Of a stretch of 64,000 bases of DNA, positions 8,736 through 20,071 are shown piece by piece. A model generated the notes under the pieces. That model saw only the letters and a program-made list of their open reading frames with translations, ran no database searches and was not told where the DNA came from. Each line of letters begins with the position of its first letter. Position 1 is the stretch's first letter. Source of the DNA: JANQPX01 sp965222015 (GTDB lineage: Bacteria; Pseudomonadota; Alphaproteobacteria; Geminicoccales; Geminicoccaceae); the NCBI GenBank assembly GCA_965222015.1, contig CBDCTL010000024.1, forward strand, positions 558,001 through 622,000. Direction: 5' to 3'. The position numbers and the translations under genes were made by a program.

Positions 8736-10533
8736 TCAGAGCTTCGAAAGGTCGAGGCCGATGCCGTTGTCGGCCCAGGCGTTCTCGAAGAGCTTTCGGG
8801 TTTCCGTAGCGCCGAGCTCGTCGCCCGCAGCCGCATAGGCCTCGGCGAGGCCGTAGAGCGCCCAGCCATTGTTCGGATAGTTCACCAGGCTCTGGCGGTA
8901 GACCTGGATCGCCTCGTCCGTGCGGCCCGCGGAAGTGAGCGCCGCGCCGAGCGACTGGCGAACCGGATAATACCAGTAAGGCGGCTCCATATAGGGGAGC
9001 GTGTCCTGGATCGCGACCGCCACCTCGAACTCCTGAACCGCCCGATCGAAGTCGCCGTCGGCCTGCGCGATCCGGCCCTCCAGCACGTGGCGGGCGATGC
9101 GCAGGAGGTCGGACGCCGGCACGCCCCAGTCCAGAAGGAACTGGAAATCGCTGGCGGCGTTGATCTCGGCGATCATCGCCGCCTCCGCGCGCGCGGGTTC
9201 GAGTTCGCCCACGGCGGCATGGGCGACGCCGCGCATGTAGCGCCATATCGCCTTCACCATGGGAAAGCGGTCGCCCGGATCCGCGACGGCCAGGACGACT
9301 TCCGGCGCACTGAACTGGGCGTGGGCGAAATAGGGTGCGTTCAGGATCGCCTGAATCCAGCCGACTTCGGCCGCCACGTCTTCGGAGACGTTGCCCTCCA
9401 GTTTGTCGATCGACCAGCGCAGGGTCTCGGCGTCACCGGCATACTGAGCGCCCATCATCACGAAGTGGATGTTGTGCGGATAATAGCCGGCGCGATAGGC
9501 GCCTTGGTCGTCAACGCGCGCCAGAAACGCCTCGTCCGCCTCGACCGCGGCGATATTGGTCTCGATCGAATCCAAATGCCGCCCGACGCGAATGTAGATG
9601 TGGGACGGCATGTGGACGATATGTCCGGCCCCCGGCATCAGCGCGCCCAGACGGTCGGCGTAGGGCTCCGCCTTTTCCGGCATCGACGAGGCCTCCACCA
9701 GGTGAATGTAAAGATGGATCGCGCCGGGATGATCGGGGTTGTCGGCGAGCACGCCCTCGATCGCTGCGATCGCGTCGCCGGCTTCGTCCTTCGGCGTCCG
9801 GCCGTCCACCTCCCAATAGTCCCAGGGCGTGGTGTTCATGACGGCGTCCGCGTAGAAGGTCGCGACCTCCTGATCATCCGGAAATTCTTTTCGGACGTCG
9901 GTCATGGCGGCTGCGTAGGCGGTCGCGAGCTCGGCCGGATCCGCGTTTGGATCGGCGGAATAGCGCGTCGTCAGCGCCTCGATCAGCGCCTGTTCGCGCG
10001 GGCTGGCGTTCGCGATCCGGGCCACGGCCTCGTCCAGCGAAACCAGGGCCGGGTCGAGGGCGCCCTCCATCATCGGCGCGTTGATGTTGGCGCCGAGCGC
10101 GAACGCCTCGCCCCAAAAGCACATCGCGCATTCCGCATCGAGCAGCTGGGCCTTTCGAAAGGCGCGCACGGCCTCGGCGTGATTGAAGGCGTAGGTCAGG
10201 CGAAGGCCTTGGTCGAAGAAGGCCTGCGCCTCGGGCACCTTGGTGCTGATCGCGAAGCTGTGCTCGCCCAGATTGTCCCAGAGTTCCGGCCCCGGATCGG
10301 CTCGCCTCGGCGGCGAGCGCCGAGGACATCGCGAGCTGGGCGTTGGGGTTCGCATAGCCCGCCTTCTTGCTCTCGGGTCCGCAGACGCTCAGCGAAAGCG
10401 CCGCTGGATCGAACAGTTCCTCGATCGAGCTTTCCTTGGCCGAAATTTCTGCGGCTCCGAACAGAAGCGCCATGCTGCAGGCGGTGGTGGACAGCAGACC
10501 GATCTGGTCAGGCATTGATCGTCTTCTAGACAT
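8736..10533 (-). CDS. Exported TPR-repeat protein with an apparent +1 frameshift
   Basis: The main frame (8736-10355) encodes a TPR protein of a family recognisable by FFDQGLRLTYAFNHAEAVRAF and ECAMCFWGEAFALG near its start. Helix-turn-helix repeats fill the rest. Its only in-frame start, at 10355, gives an Arg/Pro/Ser-rich leader (MRTPTPSSRCPRRSPP) that looks like a shadow frame. A different frame starting at 10533 encodes a plausible N-terminus with signal peptide (MSRRRSMPDQIGLLSTTACS...FGAAEISAKES) and runs to about 10290. Removing one base from the CCCC run at 10290-10293 joins the frames as AEASRSGPELWDNLGEH. Either the gene is naturally broken or the base is a sequence error. Coordinates cover the joined gene. 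Confidence 0.72.
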
Positions 10534-10776
10534 GATTCGTCCCCGTAATTGGAGCGTATTCGATCCCAGAAGAATAAGCTCTCCCATGCGTGACGATATG
10601 ACGATTGTTACAAACTGCGCCTGTCCGAGCGATTTTTGTGATGCCGCCGAAGCAAGACCGATCGATGGACGTTTCCGATCGATAGCCGATTGAAGCGCAG
10701 TTCGTTCGGGCAGGAGAAGCTCAGCACATTCTCGTCGCACTTGACGACCGGGTCGTCTGTCCGACTGGAACGAGCT

Positions 10777-12387
10777 TCAGGCAGCCTGCCTGACGATCAT
10801 GCGCGGAAGGTAGACCGAGAATGTCGTTCCTTCGCCTATCGAGGATTTGATCGTGAGCCTGCCCTTGTGCAGATCCGCGAACGCTTTGACCAAGTTCAGG
10901 CCGATGCCCGTGCCGATGATGCCTTTCGAAGTCGACGCCCGGAAAAAACGGGTCCCGAGCTTGGCGAGCTCGTCGTCGGGAATGCCGACCCCGTAGTCGC
11001 GAACGTCGATTCTGTACCCGCCGGCCTCCTCGACCGCCGTGACATCGACGCGAGCGGCGCCCGGCGAATATTTGACGGCGTTCGAAAGCAGATTGGTGAA
11101 CATCTGGCGCAGCTGGAGAGGGTCGCCGACATGAGACTGCGGAAGGACATCGAGATCGGCGACGACCTCGTGGCTCTTGCTGATCTCATCCTGGTGGGCA
11201 CAGACTTCACCGACCAGCGCCCTCAGGTCATGCTCCTTGGGGGCGAAATTCATCGTGCCTGCCTCAAGCCTCGAGCTCGAAAGCATGCTCTCCATCAGAT
11301 CGATCAGCCGTCCGACGCTCGTCTCGATCGTCCTCAATTTCGATTTCACCCCGTCAGACGTCAGCCGTTCGATGCGCTTGCCGATAGCCTTCGCCTGGCC
11401 GTCGATGATCGCGAGCGGCGTCCGGAACTCGTGGCTGGCCATGGCGACGAACTGCCGTTGAAGATACATCTTTTCCTCTTCGCCGCGCAGCGTGATCTCA
11501 AGCTTTTCGGCTTCGGCGCGCTCTTCGAGAATCCTGCGTTCCTTGATCGCATTCTCACGCTCGAGCTGTCGCTTCGCGAGCAGATTATCGCGAAAAATCT
11601 CAAGCGAATAGGCCAGCATACCGAGTTCGCCATGCCGTCCACCACCGACGACTTCGGCCTTGAGATTGCCATGTGCCAGTTCCTGTGTGGCATCGATGAG
11701 ACGGCGCAACGGCCTGAGCGCCGCCAGTTGAAGCATCGCAAAGATCAGGCCCAGGGTCAGAATGGCGACCCCGATCGAGGTCAGCGCCTGACGGACGATG
11801 CCCTGCCGCCAGGCCGCGAGTGCGGGCTGAAGATCGATCGCCGCACTGTACGCACCGATAACCTCTCCTTCCCTGACATCCATGATCCTGGCATGGCACG
11901 CCGCACATCGCGCGTGCCCGGCATGCCCTCGCCCCATGACCACCGGACGGGTGACGCGCAGCACGTCATCCTCCGTGATTGTCCGCTGGGGCCGCGCAGT
12001 TTCGATGGCGGCTCTGTCGACGTCATCGAGCGGCCCTTCGACCTCCTCCTGACCGTTGGCGATCTGGTAGTCGAGAACCTTCGGTCCCATCACCAGCCAG
12101 AGATCCACGCCCCGGCTCACGTCGGAGAACTGCTCCATGCTGCCGTTCAGCGTCTCGATCGCCGAATCGCCGTCCTCGGTCCGGCCGCGATGGATCATCG
12201 ATTGGACGTGCACGGCTTCGAGCATGTCGAGCGCGGCATCGGCCCGCCTGTGTTCCAAAGTCTCGATGCGGTCGAGTTCGGCCGAAACATCGTAGATTCC
12301 CGCCGGGATCTCGACCGCGATCAAAGCGATCCCGACAGCCAGTGCCATCGCTTGAGTGAGCGTCATGCGCTCCAGAAGTTGCCGCAT
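10777..12387 (-). CDS. Membrane histidine kinase with c-type haem sensor domain
   Basis: A 536-residue sensor kinase. Transmembrane helices at about 11-33 and 199-222 enclose a periplasmic domain containing LRVTRPV followed by CAACH (Cys161, Cys164, His165), the pattern of the DUF3365/Tll0287-like haem-binding sensor. A HAMP region (about 222-275) and coiled coil lead to the phosphoacceptor box ASHEFRTPL (His319). The ATPase domain has NLLSNAVKYSP, DYGVGIPDDEL and TGIGLNLVKAF. It would sense redox state, a gas or a ligand at the haem and phosphorylate a response regulator. No response regulator gene is adjacent, so it is an orphan kinase here. The ATG is preceded by a GAGGGAAAG box. Confidence 0.88.
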   Translation of the reverse strand: MRQLLERMTLTQAMALAVGIALIAVEIPAGIYDVSAELDRIETLEHRRADAALDMLEAVHVQSMIHRGRTEDGDSAIETLNGSMEQFSDVSRGVDLWLVMGPKVLDYQIANGQEEVEGPLDDVDRAAIETARPQRTITEDDVLRVTRPVVMGRGHAGHARCAACHARIMDVREGEVIGAYSAAIDLQPALAAWRQGIVRQALTSIGVAILTLGLIFAMLQLAALRPLRRLIDATQELAHGNLKAEVVGGGRHGELGMLAYSLEIFRDNLLAKRQLERENAIKERRILEERAEAEKLEITLRGEEEKMYLQRQFVAMASHEFRTPLAIIDGQAKAIGKRIERLTSDGVKSKLRTIETSVGRLIDLMESMLSSSRLEAGTMNFAPKEHDLRALVGEVCAHQDEISKSHEVVADLDVLPQSHVGDPLQLRQMFTNLLSNAVKYSPGAARVDVTAVEEAGGYRIDVRDYGVGIPDDELAKLGTRFFRASTSKGIIGTGIGLNLVKAFADLHKGRLTIKSSIGEGTTFSVYLPRMIVRQAA

Positions 12388-12496
12388 CGAGCCATGCTTT
12401 CCCTCGGCTGCCCCGTCGAACAGTAGCCAAAATAGGTTAACAGGCTCTTAAGAATGCGGCATCGAAGCCCCGCAATCGGCGCTGAGAGGATTTGGC

Positions 12497-14689
<2,193 letters not shown>

Positions 14690-15153
14690 GCTATGCTCCC
14701 GTTGTCTTCTTCCAGGCGGTGACGTCGACGCTCAGACTAGGGCGAAGGCCGGGCCGCGAGAAGCGGCGTCGCCCTAGGAAAAGCCGGCGGCGCGAGAGGG
14801 CTCCCGCCAGCGTCCTGTCAGCAGCTTGGGCCGACCCGGCCCATGCCAGCCATGTGGCGTTTGAAGCATGGGAAAACAATGACCGGCCGAAGCCGGCTGT
14901 TCGGCGCGAATCAGCTGGCCGTCGGATATCTCCCGGGTTGAATCGCCCGGCAGATTTCGCCATTTCGGCAGGGGACACGTTGCAAAAACGCATCACTGAG
15001 GCATGAAGTCCACGAAATCGGTGAATTTGGCCCTCACAAGCGCATGGTGACGAATTATTCATCATTTCTGTCTAGCGTGCGTTTCGTTGCCGCCGGTTCG
15101 TTCGGCGGGCGGCTTTTGTCATTGGGCATTCTGAAAACCAGAGTCGGCGTCAG
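14690..15153. other. Intergenic region between divergent uvrB and hydrolase genes
   Basis: 464 bases without a convincing gene. Both flanking genes start outward from here, so promoters for both should lie inside, but I see no clear consensus boxes and no recognisable SOS (LexA) operator. The part nearest the hydrolase (about 14995-15070) is less GC-rich than its surroundings. Confidence 0.5.
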
Positions 15154-16131
15154 GTGAGTACGGTTCTCGATCAATCTCCGCTTTTCAGCCCCCGCCGGCC
15201 ATGGTGGGGCGGCGATCTGCAGACACTGCGCAATTATGCGCTGCAGGCGAGAAAGGCGCTGCCCGGCCTCGGCGGCGACCGGCTGGTTCTTCCGCTGAAC
15301 GACGGCAGCGGCGACCACATGGTGGCCACCCTGGATCAGCCTTCGGCGTGCAGGCGGCGGCCGCTGGTGCTGCTGGTCCACGGCATCTCCGGTTCGGAGA
15401 ACAGCTGCTACATGACCGTGGCCGCAGCGTTTTTCGTCGCGCGGGGCTATCCGGTGCTTCGCGTCAATCTGCGCGGCGCCGGCCTGTCCCGCCCTTTTTG
15501 CAGCAGGCAGTACCACGCGGGCAGCAGTGACGATCTCGCCGCCGTCATCCGCGGCCTCGATCCTGAACTCACCCGGCACGGCGTTATGCCGATCGGCTTC
15601 TCGCTCGGCGGCAACGTGCTCCTGAAGCTGCTCGGCACGCTGGGACGGGACCTGCCGATCGTCAAAGCGGCGAGCGTTTCGGCGCCGATCGATCTGGCCC
15701 AGAGCAGCCGCTCCCTGATGCGCTGGCGCAATTTCGGCTATCACCGCTTCATCCTCACCCGCCTGAAGCGCCAGTGCACGGCGGCGGGCGCCGAACTTTC
15801 GCGCGACGAACGACAGGCCATTCTCAGCGCACGCACGCTCTGGGAGCTGGACGAGCGCTTCACCGCGCCACGCAACGGCTATGCCGACGCCGAGGACTAT
15901 TATCGGGACAATGCCGCCAAGACCTATCTCGGCGACATCAACCAGCCGACCATGCTGATTCACGCCAAGGACGATCCATTCGTGCCGGTCGGCCCCTATC
16001 TTCAGGAACGCTGGGGCGGGCATGCCGATCTGACCGTACTCCTGCCGGCCAGCGGCGGCCATCTCGGCTTCCACGACCCGCTCGGCCTCTGGCATCTGCG
16101 CCAGATCGGCGATTTCTTCGCCGAGCGCTGA
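15154..16131 (+). CDS. YheT-family alpha/beta hydrolase
   Basis: A 325-residue alpha/beta hydrolase of the YheT/UPF0017 family. The N-terminal WWGGDLQTLRNY motif is typical of this family. The oxyanion region is LVLLVHGISGSENS, the nucleophile elbow is GFSLGGN (Ser near residue 150), the acid lies in AKDDPFVP, and the catalytic His is in GGHLGFHD. Members are esterase-like cytoplasmic enzymes of unknown physiological substrate. The start used is GTG at 15154, which matches the family N-terminus; no strong ribosome site is seen. The gene is followed after 125 bases by an MFS exporter on the same strand. Confidence 0.88.
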   Translation: MSTVLDQSPLFSPRRPWWGGDLQTLRNYALQARKALPGLGGDRLVLPLNDGSGDHMVATLDQPSACRRRPLVLLVHGISGSENSCYMTVAAAFFVARGYPVLRVNLRGAGLSRPFCSRQYHAGSSDDLAAVIRGLDPELTRHGVMPIGFSLGGNVLLKLLGTLGRDLPIVKAASVSAPIDLAQSSRSLMRWRNFGYHRFILTRLKRQCTAAGAELSRDERQAILSARTLWELDERFTAPRNGYADAEDYYRDNAAKTYLGDINQPTMLIHAKDDPFVPVGPYLQERWGGHADLTVLLPASGGHLGFHDPLGLWHLRQIGDFFAER

Positions 16132-16256
16132 CCCAGGCGACCCCTTGCCAATCGTGGCGGCGCGCCCCTCGAAGGTGACGGATCTGCCGGCGCTCGCTGC
16201 CGGTTGTCCCGCTCACGCGCTTGCCCGGCACCCTTCGGCGGCGCAGTCTGCACGGC

Positions 16257-17492
16257 ATGGCTGACGTCCGAAGTCCCAAAAATTTTCGAAGCCTGCTGGC
16301 GGACGATCGTTTTCGGCCGGTCTGGCTCTCCGGCATGCTGGTCGGCGTGTTTCGCTGGCTCGAAATGCTCGCGATCGGCGTCTTCACCTTTCAGCTGACC
16401 GGCTCCGCCGTCATCGTGTCGCTGATGACGGTGATGCGCATGGCGCCGCTCTTTCTGTTCGGCATGCCGTTCGGCATGCTCGCCGACCGTGTCGATCGCA
16501 GGACGCTCCTGCTGGTCGGCCTCGCCGTGATGACACTCTGCTCGGCGGTTCTCGCCATCCTCGCGGCCCATGACCGGCTGAGCCTCTGGCATGTCGGCTT
16601 CTCGGCCTTTCTGAACGGCATGTTCTGGGCCGGCGACTTTCCGATCCGGCGCACCATGGTCGGCGAGATCGCCGGCCGCGAGCGGCTCGGTCCGGCCATG
16701 GCGCTGGAGTCCTCCACCAGCAACGCCACGCGCATGCTCGGCCCGGCGCTCGGCGGCGTGATTCTGGAAGGAGCGGGGCTTGCGGGCGTGTTCGCGACCG
16801 CGACGCTCGCTTACGCCGTCTGTGCCGTCTGGACCTGGCGGCTGGCCTATCGAAGCCAGGCGGCGCGGCCGGTCGACGGCCTGATCGCCACACTGGTCGA
16901 AGGCTGGAGTGCTGTGCGCGCGAACCGCATGATCATGGCGTCGCTCGCCATCACCATGATCGTCAATCTCTGGGGCTTCGCCTACATCACCCTGGTGCCG
17001 GTGATCGGCGAACGCCAGCTCGACCTTTCGCCGGTCATGATCGGCGTGCTCGCCTCGACCGAAGGCCTGGGCGCGCTGATCGGCGCAATCCTGGTCGGCA
17101 TTCTCGCCAAGCCCGCCCACTATACGCGCCTCTATCTCTACGCCTCAGCACTGTTCCTTTCGACCCTGATCGGCATCGGGCTGTCGTCGTCGCCCGCGCT
17201 CAGCTTCACACTCATGCTGGTCGCCGGCGTCACCGTCTCGGGTTTCGCCGTGATGCAGAGCACCGTCACCTTTCTCGCCTCCGAACCGGAAACCCGCTCG
17301 CGCGTCATGGGCGTGCTGACCGTCGGCATCGGCACCTGCCCGATCGGCATGCTGCATGTCGGGCTGCTGGCCGACGGTTTCGGCGCCGGCACGGCTGTCG
17401 TGATCATGGCGATCGAAGGCCTCGTCGCCCTCGCCCTGGTCGCCGCGCTCTGGCCCGAACTCCGCCGTGCCACTCTGCTTTCCGGTTCCTGA
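16257..17492 (+). CDS. MFS transporter (enterobactin/multidrug exporter-like)
   Basis: A 411-residue twelve-helix carrier from the ATG at 16257 (MADVRSPKNFRSLLADDRF). The opening helix has VWLSGMLVGVFRWLEMLAIG and the 2-3 loop FGMPFGMLADRVDRRTLL is a variant MFS A-motif. The arrangement resembles the EntS/MDR-type subfamily (MFS_3), which exports siderophores or drugs. A central loop with RSQAARPVDG separates the two halves. A TTG upstream at 16221 would add 12 residues without a better ribosome site. No siderophore genes are nearby, so the substrate is open. Confidence 0.83.
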   Translation: MADVRSPKNFRSLLADDRFRPVWLSGMLVGVFRWLEMLAIGVFTFQLTGSAVIVSLMTVMRMAPLFLFGMPFGMLADRVDRRTLLLVGLAVMTLCSAVLAILAAHDRLSLWHVGFSAFLNGMFWAGDFPIRRTMVGEIAGRERLGPAMALESSTSNATRMLGPALGGVILEGAGLAGVFATATLAYAVCAVWTWRLAYRSQAARPVDGLIATLVEGWSAVRANRMIMASLAITMIVNLWGFAYITLVPVIGERQLDLSPVMIGVLASTEGLGALIGAILVGILAKPAHYTRLYLYASALFLSTLIGIGLSSSPALSFTLMLVAGVTVSGFAVMQSTVTFLASEPETRSRVMGVLTVGIGTCPIGMLHVGLLADGFGAGTAVVIMAIEGLVALALVAALWPELRRATLLSGS

Positions 17493-17607
17493 CCGAATCC
17501 CGGTGTGATGAACTCGGTCAGGATCCTCCTCAACCGTTCGGATCTGAGCCAGGGCGGCCCATTCAGGTGGATACGATCGAGAGGCGGTTCCATCTGATCG
17601 AGATACG

Positions 17608-17690
17608 CTCTGGTGGTGTGACCACCTCATCACGTTCGCGCCTTCATGGCCGGGCTCGTCCGTATACGGCCAGCTGCTCAGTGCGCCGGC
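17608..17690 (+). repeat. R2 repeat, orphan copy
   Basis: TGGTGGTGTGACCACCTCAT at 17611-17630 matches the R2 core, with the pairing GTGGT/ACCAC halves, followed by a diverged GGGCTCGTCCGTATACGGCC. Unlike the other copies it lies about 115 bases past the preceding stop codon, and the TAG is replaced by TCTG. Confidence 0.55.
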
Positions 17691-17718
17691 GGCAGTCTTT
17701 TGCCGCAATCGCCCCATC

Positions 17719-17752
17719 GGAGCCTTTGCCCTTCAGGAGCCTTTGCCCTTCA
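17719..17752 (+). repeat. Perfect 17-bp tandem duplication
   Basis: GGAGCCTTTGCCCTTCA occurs twice head to tail (17719-17735 and 17736-17752) with no mismatch. It is non-coding and unique in the window, so it is probably a recent slippage event. Confidence 0.85.
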
Positions 17753-17939
17753 AATGAGGGCGGCGCCAGCCCGGTGCCTCTCGCTCATCCTCGGGATACC
17801 CTCGTATCGGATGGTCGGACGGGAGGCTCGGCCAGCTTCCGCCGGGTTAGGAAAATACTGGTGCACGACCATGTCGCCCGCTCGACTCTACTCGTGCCAT
17901 GTCAGAGGGACGAGCGCATTGCATGGCGCAGCGGTAGGC

Positions 17940-18245
17940 TCGACATGCTGCGTCGTCCGTAAAGAAAGCCTTAACTTTTTTCGTCCAACGTCGGCGACCA
18001 GGTCCATGCGATCCTGGGAATCCGTCCGCCCGCCAGAGAAAGTGCTCGGCTCGGACTCCCAGGATCGCATGGACCTGGAAATGACCATACGACGTCGAAG
18101 ATTAACGCAATGTTACGACTCCGATGGACCAATCTGGTGGTGACGCTGCCGCAGAAAGCCCACTGACCCCGATGACAATGAATCCTGCGGCCTCGCATAT
18201 CACTGTGTTTGGCCACCGCATCAAAATCGCGACAGCGTCAGGCAT
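17940..18245 (+). repeat. R1 interspersed hairpin repeat, copy A
   Basis: The core is an inverted repeat: arm 18000-18024 pairs with 18052-18076, matching at 24 of 25 positions around a 27-base loop (arm contains CATGCGATCCTGGGAATCC). The flanks also match the other copies: GCCTTAACTTTTTTCG upstream, GTTACGACTCCGATGG downstream (shared with copy D), and a right end GCGGCCTCGC...GTGTTTGGCCACCGCATC. Element limits are approximate because they come from comparing four copies by eye. Confidence 0.78.
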
Positions 18246-18625
18246 TCGCTTCGACCAAAGCTGCTCGGACCATGGCGGCCCGCGAGCGAGCTGCGGATCA
18301 TCGGAGGTTTGGCTCCGGATCGACGGGTGTCATCGAACAGCATCGCCGAAAGGTCGCCGAAGGACGTTGTTCCTGCATCAGCCCGCAGGAATGTCCTGCC
18401 GCCGACAATGCCCATGTCCGATCGGCGCGATAAGAGCTTTGAGCGCCGTGATCCTTCGCCTAGGATCAACTCAGGAGAAAGCGGGGGTCGCGCAGGGTGC
18501 AAGACCCCGTGACGTCGTGTGCCGGCGGCGTTCCGTCACCGATCCACCCGAAAGACCGACGTCGAACCGAAGGGGCCAAAGCGTGCGGTGCGCACCATTT
18601 CCGTCCGCCGCCTCGGGGCTCCGAC

Positions 18626-19978
18626 ATGCCGGATGACGAACGAAGGCGTCTCCGGCCGGAAACGAACATGGGCAGCAACGCGCGCGATCGCATCATTGAT
18701 CTGACCAGGCGGCACGAGTCGACCGCGGTCAATACCTTCACCCTGTCGGACGACCCGCCGCTGTTCGTCCGAGGCGAAGGGCCGTTTCTGTTCACCGAGG
18801 ACGGCGAGCGCCACGTCGATCTGATCTCGGGCTCTGCCGTGACCAATCTCGGCCACGGCCTGCCAGCCCATCGCGACGCGATCGAGCGGGTGCTGAGCGG
18901 CGGCATCTACCATACCGGCACGCGTCTCCTGAACGCCGAGCGCGCCGAGCTCTATCACGAACTCGCCGCCGTTCTGCCGAACGAGCTCGCCCGCGTCCAC
19001 TTCGTCACGGTCGGCACGGAAGCCGTGGAGACGGCGATCAAGGCCGCGCAATATCACACCCGCCGCCGGCGCATCTTCGCCTTCGAGGGCGGCTATCACG
19101 GCCGCACCGTGGGCTCGCTCTCGATCACCCACGCGGAAGCCTTGCACGAGATTTTTTCGACGCTGACCGACGTCGTGACCTTCATCCCCTATCCTTATCG
19201 GTTTCGGTCGACGCCAGCCGAGCATGACGACGACGCCCTCGCCGCCTACTGCCTCGACGTGCTGGAGGATCGCCTCCGGGCGGCCAGGGCGGCGGACGAT
19301 CTGCCGTCCTCGATCATTCTGGAGGCGATCCAGGGCACCAGCGGCGCCGTGCGCCCACCCACGGGCTTCCTGAAATCGGTGCGCGACCTCGCCACCGCCT
19401 ACGACGTGCTCCTGATCGTCGACGAGATCTGGACCGGCTTCGGCCGCACCGGCACCTGGTTCGGCTATCAGCATGACGATGTGGTGCCGGATCTGGTCTG
19501 TCTCTCCAAGGGGCTGACCGCCGGCCTGCCGCTCGCCGGCGTCGCCGGGCGCGAGGACATTCTGGGTGCCTGGCCGTCCGGCATCCACACCAGCACCTTC
19601 CAGGGCACCCCCGTCGCCTGCGCCATGGCGCGAGCGACCCTCGCCGAGATGACGCGGCATGACTGGGTCGGCCACGCCGCGGGACCGGTGGAAAGCGCGT
19701 TCGAGGTGGGCCTTTCGAGCCTTCGCGAGCGGCCGGACGTCCGGGACGTCCGCTGCATCGGTGCCGCCGCCGCGATCGAATTCGCGGATGCCGGCGGCCG
19801 CCCGGATTCGAAAAGGCGTCGCGCGGTCCAGGACCATTGCCTCGAACGGCAGCTCCTGGTCTATGGCGGCGGCCGGCAGAAGAACACGATCATGCTGCTT
19901 CCGCCGATCAATATCGAGACCGACGTCCTGACGGATGCCCTGGCGAAGCTGGTCGAGGCGGTCGACGCTGCCGCCTGA
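18626..19978 (+). CDS. Class III PLP-dependent aminotransferase
   Basis: A roughly 450-residue fold-type I aminotransferase of class III (omega-aminotransferase group). Motifs are FVTVGTEAVETAIKAAQ (phosphate-binding), GGYHGRT, the cofactor Asp in LLIVDEIWTGFGRTG, and the Schiff-base Lys in VCLSKGLTAGLPLAGV. Relatives act on 4-aminobutyrate, ornithine, diaminobutyrate or beta-alanine. Start choice is uncertain: ATG 18626 (MPDDERRRL) or ATG 18668 (MGSNARDRI), the latter fitting family N-termini better. The next gene, 93 bases downstream on the same strand, is an oligopeptide-binding protein, so a role in catabolism of an imported amino compound is plausible but not shown. Confidence 0.85.
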   Translation: MPDDERRRLRPETNMGSNARDRIIDLTRRHESTAVNTFTLSDDPPLFVRGEGPFLFTEDGERHVDLISGSAVTNLGHGLPAHRDAIERVLSGGIYHTGTRLLNAERAELYHELAAVLPNELARVHFVTVGTEAVETAIKAAQYHTRRRRIFAFEGGYHGRTVGSLSITHAEALHEIFSTLTDVVTFIPYPYRFRSTPAEHDDDALAAYCLDVLEDRLRAARAADDLPSSIILEAIQGTSGAVRPPTGFLKSVRDLATAYDVLLIVDEIWTGFGRTGTWFGYQHDDVVPDLVCLSKGLTAGLPLAGVAGREDILGAWPSGIHTSTFQGTPVACAMARATLAEMTRHDWVGHAAGPVESAFEVGLSSLRERPDVRDVRCIGAAAAIEFADAGGRPDSKRRRAVQDHCLERQLLVYGGGRQKNTIMLLPPINIETDVLTDALAKLVEAVDAAA

Positions 19979-20071
19979 GTGCGCCGCTTTTCGGTTGAGG
20001 CGGCTCCCAGGCATGATAGGCTTGGGGCAACGATGGAATTCAAGCAAATCATGATCATGCGGAGGTTCACC

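Larger units (their letters stand above)
17493..18625. other. Long non-coding interval holding repeats R2 and R1
   Basis: 1.1 kb without a convincing gene. It holds an R2 copy (17608), a perfect 17-bp tandem duplication (17719) and R1 copy A (17940-18245). The stretch 18246-18625 before the aminotransferase shows nothing I recognise; short frames through it lack good starts and family signatures. Confidence 0.55.

Noticed and set aside
17719..17752. CRISPR-like repeat
   Set aside because: Only two adjacent 17-bp units with no spacer; no array and no cas genes anywhere in the window.
17940..18245. R1 hairpin as a simple transcription terminator
   Set aside because: No T-run follows the stem in any copy, similarity extends far outside the hairpin, and copies B and C lie inside an operon.
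18246..18625. A small gene before the aminotransferase
   Set aside because: Frames through this stretch are short, lack ribosome sites and give Arg/Pro-rich products without family features.
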